5,213 nt of DNA from Campylobacteraceae bacterium (GTDB taxonomy: Bacteria > Campylobacterota > Campylobacteria > Campylobacterales > Sulfurovaceae), in contig JALVPA010000097.1 of the NCBI GenBank assembly GCA_027026055.1, positions 1 through 5,213 of the forward strand, read 5' to 3'. How positions within the stretch are numbered: position 1 is the first letter of the stretch; the number at the start of each line of letters is the position of its first letter. The notes under the pieces were generated by a model that had not been told where the DNA came from, did no database searches, and worked only from the letters and a program-made list of their open reading frames with translations. Positions 4,173 through 5,213 of this stretch are shown piece by piece. Position numbers and translations under genes: made by a program.

Positions 4173-5213
4173 TTATGCTTGCGCTTTTTGCGCCTCTTTA
4201 CCGATAGTGAGCAGATCCCACACCAAATAGACGAATCCGACGAATGTCACGACACCCATAATGGTACGCCATACCATCGCTTGGACATACCAAGGCAAGT
4301 TTTGTGCCGTAAAGTAAGCGTCCCATCCGCCGCCGAGTTCCGCTCTTTCGACCAAAACCTGTTCGTATCCGGCGATTGTCAGCGCGATCGTCATACCGAT
4401 CACCCCGAACGAGATCAAAAAGATCGCCATTTTCGATTTGAACGTCGCCTTCATTCGTTCGACGCCGTACGCCCCTTGGATACCGAGATACATCATCCCG
4501 ATCAAAATCGTCGCATAAGCGCCGAAGAAGGCCAAGTGTCCGTGAGACGCCGTAAACTGCGTACCGTGCGTATAGATGTTGACCTGAGGCAAGGTATGGA
4601 AAAAGCCCCAGATACCCGCACCAAGGAAGTTTCCGAAAGCATTGGTGACGATCCATGCCATCGCGGGACCGTTTTTCATTACGTTGCCCTCTTTTCCTTC
4701 GGCTTTGGCTTTGCCTTGCTCTTTACCCCAATCGTAAAGTACGTGTACAAACATCGCTACCAACGGTACCGGCTCAAGTGCGGAGAAGAGCGCACCGATC
4801 TCCCACCAATACTCGGGCGTACCGATCCAGAAGTAGTGGTGACCCAATCCCAAAATACCGGAACCAAAGAGCATCAACACTTCGATCCAGAGCCACATCT
4901 CGACGATTTCACGTTTGGCGTTGATGATTTTGATCAACGCATAGGCCGCCAACGTACCGACGAAGACTTCCCATGTCGCTTCGACCCAGAGGTGGATAAC
5001 CCACCACCACCAATATTGATCCATCGTAATGTTATCGGTATAGAACATACCCGCCAGATAAAGACCCGCCAATGCCAGCAAGTCCGCCACCATCACGGTC
5101 ATGATACCCGTCTTTTGTCCTTTCATATAGGTGGCAAACACGTTCCAATAAAAAATCAACACCACGACCACAATACCGATATCGGCCCAGCGCGGCGCTT
5201 CGATATATTCGCG
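4173..5213 (-). CDS. norB: Nitric oxide reductase catalytic subunit (cNorB), 5' end outside the window
   Basis: The visible 346 residues are the C-terminal three quarters of a cNOR-type NorB, the inner-membrane haem-copper-family subunit that reduces 2 NO to N2O. The frame is open through the right edge (REYIEAPRWADIGIV...), so the GTG at 5171 is internal and roughly 100-120 residues are missing. Numbering from the edge, WWWVIHLWVEATWE carries His74 (FeB ligand) and Glu78, GLGHHYFWIG carries FeB ligands His125 and His126, SALEP carries Glu147, and THGTQFTASHGHLAFFGAY carries His224 (haem b3) and His226 (low-spin haem b). Histidine replaces the Cu-ligand chemistry of oxidases, and the essential glutamates mark it as NOR. 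It lacks the quinol-NOR C-terminal extension, so a NorC partner is expected just upstream, out of view. The loop near residues 162-182 is K/E/G-rich and longer than in pseudomonad NorB. It ends 40 nt before the small ORF. Confidence 0.95.
   Translation of the reverse strand, partial: REYIEAPRWADIGIVVVVLIFYWNVFATYMKGQKTGIMTVMVADLLALAGLYLAGMFYTDNITMDQYWWWWVIHLWVEATWEVFVGTLAAYALIKIINAKREIVEMWLWIEVLMLFGSGILGLGHHYFWIGTPEYWWEIGALFSALEPVPLVAMFVHVLYDWGKEQGKAKAEGKEGNVMKNGPAMAWIVTNAFGNFLGAGIWGFFHTLPQVNIYTHGTQFTASHGHLAFFGAYATILIGMMYLGIQGAYGVERMKATFKSKMAIFLISFGVIGMTIALTIAGYEQVLVERAELGGGWDAYFTAQNLPWYVQAMVWRTIMGVVTFVGFVYLVWDLLTIGKEAQKAQA

Noticed and set aside
4198..4656. 152-codon - strand ORF in another frame inside norB
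   Set aside because: Arg- and Asp-rich frame-shifted reading of norB. The NorB frame is continuous and carries all metal ligands.
5169..5171. GTG as the start codon of norB
   Set aside because: The frame continues upstream without a stop to the window edge, and the encoded residues lack the first helices and a haem ligand expected at the N-terminus of NorB.

Overview
The window looks like a piece of a Campylobacterota (epsilonproteobacterial) chromosome, of the chemolithotrophic Sulfurovum/Sulfurimonas/Nitratifractor kind. This placement is an inference from the protein sequences (a cd1 nitrite reductase and a cNOR-type NorB, both somewhat diverged from the pseudomonad enzymes, and a Cys-His-rich pentahaem cytochrome) and from the compact gene packing. 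No rRNA or other phylogenetic marker is present.

Layout. Bases 1-133 are an AT-rich intergenic region with an inverted repeat (6-51) and a strong sigma70-type promoter (77-105). It drives a two-gene type II toxin-antitoxin cassette on the + strand: an antitoxin (134-385) and a MazF/PemK toxin (386-733), joined stop-to-start with no gap. Bases 734-910 hold no intact gene, but on the - strand they may keep a decayed scrap of a response-regulator receiver domain. The rest of the window is on the - strand and reads, in transcription order: norB (from beyond the right edge to 4173), an unrecognised 50-residue single-pass membrane protein (4132-3980, too short for usual ORF cut-offs), nirS (3865-2156) and a pentahaem c-type cytochrome (2029-911).

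How the genes work together. NirS (periplasmic cytochrome cd1) reduces nitrite to nitric oxide. The membrane NorB subunit, with a NorC partner presumably encoded just outside the window, reduces NO to N2O. Clustering the two enzymes keeps toxic NO low. The 50-aa membrane protein lies between the two reductase genes and is a candidate accessory subunit or assembly factor. The exported pentahaem cytochrome closes the visible cluster and could carry electrons to these reductases or act on a nitrogen oxide itself; both roles are inferences from position. The convergent toxin-antitoxin pair has no evident link to denitrification.

The intergenic gaps of the - strand cluster are rich in potential RNA structure: a small hairpin between norB and the small ORF, a leader of nirS with mutually exclusive pairings, and two long imperfect inverted repeats between nirS and the cytochrome gene. 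The best candidates for something undescribed are the 50-aa protein and the nirS leader. I found no CRISPR array, tRNA, rRNA, insertion sequence or complete transposase.
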